NCBI GenBank assembly: GCA_018398765.1
Contig: JAHBMJ010000893.1
Location: 18,831-38,830, forward strand
Direction: 5' to 3'
Origin: Chromera velia
Lineage: Eukaryota; Sar; Chromeraceae
DNA length: 20,000 nt
Part shown: positions 16,977 to 20,000 of the stretch, piece by piece
How positions within the stretch are numbered: position 1 is the first letter of the stretch
How the letters are laid out: each line of letters begins with the position of its first letter
Position numbers and translations under genes: made by a program
Notes under the pieces: generated by a model
Told to the model about the DNA's origin: nothing
The model's input: the letters and a program-made list of their open reading frames with translations, nothing else
The model's database searches: none

Positions 16977-19805
16977 CTAGTGTTCCACGTGTAGCCACAG
17001 TCTGCCAATCATTTTGTCGGGGAGCCATGAGCGCACCATCACATCTTGCGCAGGCCCCGCCCCTGGATGCACGCTCTCCTCTTCACCATAGACGTCCCAG
17101 CGGCTCGTTCCCGGTCTCTGTCCCTCTCCTGTCTGGCTTCCCCCTCCATGCAACAACCTGGAGTCGTCTCGCAAGGTCGACAGCGCCTCCAGTTCCCATT
17201 TCTTCCCCATCCTGCTGAGGAATTGGAGCTCGCGCTGGAGGGCGGGGCTTGACTGCAGCCACAAGAGAATGAAAGAAAGAGTGGACTCAGGGACCGTCAA
17301 GAAAGAGACTCAGCACAGAAAATGGACATTTGTAGGAATAGAAGAGACTCGAGAGGGACAGCTGAGGATGGAAAATGGACATTGCGCAAAACAAGAAAAA
17401 AAGGGGGGGGGGGTGGTATTGACCTGGAAGGTGATGTGGAAGAGATTAGTGGCTGAGAAGTTACGATGCCAAGGAGAAGCCTTGTGTAAAAAAAGACAAA
17501 TCGCACACAATTAAGACAGACAGGGAATAGGGGCTTTTGCGTGACTCGACGCACTCTGCGATGCACACGTATCACACACGACCATGCATGCGTATGCATG
17601 CATTTTGTGTCTCATCTTCGGTCGTCCACATAGACAGACTCAATCTCCCTCTTTGAACCCCCCACCCACCAACCCGTGTGTCCTTGCATGTGCAAAAGCC
17701 TCCCCACATGCTTAATTCTGATCTGCCGTCCAATCAATCGGCCCGCCCCTACACCCACCCACCCCCCCGCCCACAAACCTTAACGATAGGGAGGGCCATC
17801 AGAGACCGGATCGCGCTCCTGTCCCGCTGGGTGAGGGGAATGGCTGTCTGCACACAAGAGAAGAGAAGAGAAGAGAAGAGAAGGAGGGTTGGTTGATTGG
17901 GGCAGGGCAAGGGCAAGAGAGGATAGAAAGAAAAAACTGTGCGGGACAATGGAAGCAAATAAGAACACTGCACTAGCCTTTCTTCCGGTCAGATATTTTG
18001 CCTGCCTTCCTGCCTGCCTGCCTGCCTGCTTGCATGCAGGACGGCCGCCTGTTTCCTTCTTTGATGGGATAGGGAGCTTCATGTGTTCCCACGTACCCGC
18101 TCAGTCTCTTATCATTGCATGGAAAAGCACCAACATCTGAGCTTGCATGCGACCAATTGGTTCCCCTTGTCGTCTCTTCTCTCTTCTCTCTTCTATGTAT
18201 GAATTTGTGGGAAGGAAGAGCGAACAGACCTCTGGAGGCAACTCCTCTGTGTCAGCAGAGTGCAAACCGATCCACTTCAACCCTCTTATGCCTGCACGCA
18301 TGCACGCAGAACTCGCAAGACCTTGCAACGCTCAGAGGGCACGAAATGGGCGTGGCGACATGGAAAAAGTCTTAGGCATACTCACCGAAGGAAGTAAATC
18401 AGCGTTTCTACCTCCATCCCTCGACACCTGTAGTCACGATGACCTACACACTCTCTCTCTCAGGCACAAGAAATGCAGGAGCACATCCAGCCAAAAGGTT
18501 CTCCCTCTCCCTCTCTGTCTGCGCGCGCGCGCGCGTGTGTGTGTTTGTGTCTGTGTGCGTCGTGTCGTGTGTGAGCGCAAGAGCGCGATGAGATCCTTTT
18601 AAACTTGCAGAAAAAGAGAGAGAGAGAGAGAGAGACACGGGACGGATGTCCGTCGAACCGGAAGGAAACGGCGACTGAAGGCGGACTGAAGGAAGGGGAA
18701 CGAACGCTGAAGGAAGGAAGAAGCCCTGCAGCCCCTGCAGCCAGCCGACCTTCTCCTTCCCCTCTCTGCTTCGACAAAATCGACAATCCTCCTGCATCAT
18801 CATCATCATCAAGCATTCACATGCAGATCGTATTCACTCTCGCATGCGCGAATTTAAATGGAAAAGAGGGGCTGCAGGGAATGAGCAGATAGATCACGGG
18901 AAGATGCGCCAAGAAGAGAAGGAACAAAAAGACAGACAGAGCGATCTGAAGAAAACAGATGAATCAGTCAGGGTCTCTCTCCACTTTTCCTCACAGATCC
19001 TTCGCAGGGCACACCCTCCCTTCTCCCTCCCTCCCTGAAGGCAGTCAGAAAAGACAGAAACCCGCCCCCTCCCAAACAAACCGGAGAGATAGGTGAGGAA
19101 GATTCGGATTCCGTGCGGGTCCAAATCTCCCAGGTACAGGCCCTGCATGTATTTTTCCATCCACCCATCCATGCGTCTATTCAATCCATTTAAATGCACG
19201 AACATATTGATAGATGAGTACAGTCCTGATTTGTCATTCATTCGAATAAGAGGGTGGAAAGAAAAAAAAAAAATTGTTCCCGAATTTCCGACCCAGAATC
19301 CATCCACCCACGTAATTCCATGTGTCTGTCTACTCACTCACTCAGGCAGCATAAATCAAGGGACGCCCCCCCCTTCCCATGCGCGAACGAACCTCAAGAC
19401 CTAGATCATCGACGAGCCTCTTCACAAAACGCCGCGTTGCAAAATCTGCAATTACGCAGCGCCACTCACTCACTCACTCACTCACTCACTCACTCACCCA
19501 CTCATAGAAACCTTGTAAGATGGTCAGAGAGGAAAACAAAGGGAAGCGAAGGAAGAGACCGCCCGGTCGCTCATCTGTTTCTGTCTTAAAGGAGTCATAC
19601 AGTCATGTAACACAGCCCTCTAGACTTTCTGAAACTCAACGCCTCCCTGTCTTTTCTCTGTTCACATTTCCGAGCACACACACACACACGCAGGGGCAGA
19701 CACAAACAGTTCCTTCCAGTCCCTCACCAGGGTACCCTCTTCCCGTCACGATGACTGTGGGGATCCGGTCAAACAACCGTTGTTCCACCAAAGTCTGGAA
19801 GACGG
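16977..19805 (-). CDS. SPO11 / topoisomerase VI subunit A-like protein, 5' end outside window
   Basis: Type IIB topoisomerase-like protein: SPO11 makes meiotic double-strand breaks, TOP6A decatenates chromosomes. Exons on the minus strand: 19805-19728, 19445-19393, 19142-19082, 18291-18230, 17847-17779, 17252-16977 (TAG at 16979-16977). They join phase-correct into 198 residues. Landmarks: AVFQTLVEQRLFDRIP then VTGRGYPDFATRRF; GDLDPHGIRIFLTY, the Toprim Asp-x-Asp metal site; LKWIGLHSAD; IPLTQRDR; GKKWELEALS; and SWLPDKM near the end (family YLPxK). The winged-helix domain with the catalytic Tyr and the Toprim Glu (VEKD block) must lie beyond 20000. The residues after TYLSG are about 11 shorter than expected, and about 35 Gly/Glu-rich residues are inserted before SWLPDKM. 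ELEALS recalls TOP6A; IPLTQRD recalls SPO11; the subtype is open. All acceptors are TGCAG. Confidence 0.88.
17856..17884 (+). repeat. (AGAAG)n pentanucleotide repeat in intron
   Basis: About five AGAAG units stand a few bases upstream of exon 17847-17779 in the intron of the minus-strand gene. On the transcript strand this reads CTTCT, giving a pyrimidine tract just ahead of the GTGCAG acceptor. Confidence 0.85.
17998..18040 (+). repeat. (CTGC)n tetranucleotide repeat
   Basis: CCTG/CTGC units in the intron 17848-18229 of the SPO11-like gene, ending in the palindrome TGCATGCA. Confidence 0.85.
18520..18635 (+). repeat. (GC)n-(GT)n and (GA)n dinucleotide tracts
   Basis: (GC)8 passes into (GT)n at 18520-18550, and (AG)n lies at 18614-18635. 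Both are inside the 18292-19081 intron of the minus-strand gene. Alternating purine-pyrimidine GC/GT tracts can form Z-DNA. Confidence 0.9.
18750..18791 (-). other. Candidate extra 42-bp exon of the SPO11-like gene
   Basis: Between exons 19142-19082 and 18291-18230 a 42-base stretch is bounded by a GATGCAG acceptor and a gtcggc donor. It enters and leaves at phase 1, as both neighbours require. It would add 14 residues (GLSILSKQRG and so on) where SPO11 proteins have about 12-15 residues between the TYKYGS-like and WLGL-like blocks. The residues themselves do not resemble the family, so only length, phase and splice sites speak for it. Confidence 0.25.
19463..19504 (+). repeat. (CACT)n tetranucleotide array
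   Basis: Ten CACT units in the intron 19446-19727 of the SPO11-like gene. Read on the transcript strand this is (GTGA)n, a tandem array of donor-like GTGAGTGA sequences just upstream of the acceptor at 19446. Confidence 0.9.
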
Positions 19806-20000
19806 CTGCACGACAGCATATACGCAGACGAGAGAAAGCACTACATCAATACTTATGCCACAGACACATTTCGTCTATATATACTCACTGCGACCAGAGA
19901 ACTCGGGGCAAAAAAAAGTGGTAATAATATGGGAGAGGAACACAAAATGTTTGATGGCGCTCCTCTTCCGTCTCTGCCCAATCTCCAGAAGCTCCCAGGG
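19806..20000 (-). other. Probable intron or upstream part of the SPO11-like gene
   Basis: 195 bases upstream of the first recognised exon. The conserved block with the Toprim glutamate (VEKD) should precede AVFQ, but nothing encoding it is visible on the minus strand, so its exon is probably past the window edge. A minus-strand open frame at the very edge has no match I can defend. Confidence 0.4.

Noticed and set aside
18460-18816. Minus-strand 118-codon frames near 18.5-18.8 kb as a separate gene
   Set aside because: They lie inside an intron of the SPO11-like gene and are built of GA, GT/GC and ATC microsatellites.

Overview
This is nuclear DNA from a eukaryote, not a prokaryotic contig. 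Both genes found are split into many short exons by GT-AG introns, no operon-like layout is present, and introns and flanks are full of tetranucleotide microsatellites. An intron-rich genome of about 50% GC, with an Fe-S-free APS/PAPS reductase fused to ATP sulfurylase, suggests an algal protist. A chromerid or other photosynthetic alveolate or stramenopile is my guess; the species cannot be settled from the sequence.

Left block (1-6541, plus strand): the 3' two-thirds or so of a 13+-exon gene. I reassembled exons by hand and the reading frame stays open across all 12 in-window introns (666 residues plus TAA). The product is a CysH-type sulfonucleotide reductase of the Fe-S-free kind (APR-B/PAPS-reductase-like) followed directly by a complete ATP sulfurylase, then a short C-terminal extension of unknown nature. 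One exon (2433-2611) carries the reductase catalytic Cys motif and the start of ATP sulfurylase only nine residues apart, so the fusion is real in the DNA. The two domains catalyse consecutive steps of sulfate assimilation: sulfate to APS, then APS (or PAPS) to sulfite.

Middle block (about 6542-16976): intergenic DNA and mobile elements. 6542-8746 is the 3' flank with microsatellites and no recognisable gene. 8747 to about 14150 is a minus-strand non-LTR retrotransposon (LINE) with an APE-type endonuclease, reverse transcriptase and a C-terminal CCHC-like knuckle, ending in an (ATCA)6 tail. It is degenerate. It also contains a near-identical ~1.09-kb duplication whose junction is a single N at 10527, which looks like two unmerged contig ends. 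14151-16976 is AT-rich and holds a ~1-kb foldback/TIR element (15543-16554), inside which sits a 249-bp MITE with perfect 12-bp inverted ends and 8-bp target-site duplications.

Right block (16977-20000, minus strand): a gene not apparent as any long ORF. Six small exons, all preceded by TGCAG acceptors, join in one open frame into the C-terminal ~198 residues of a SPO11/topoisomerase VI A-subunit protein (Toprim domain). Its N-terminal half with the catalytic tyrosine is beyond 20000. It converges on the sulfur gene, and the two are functionally unrelated.
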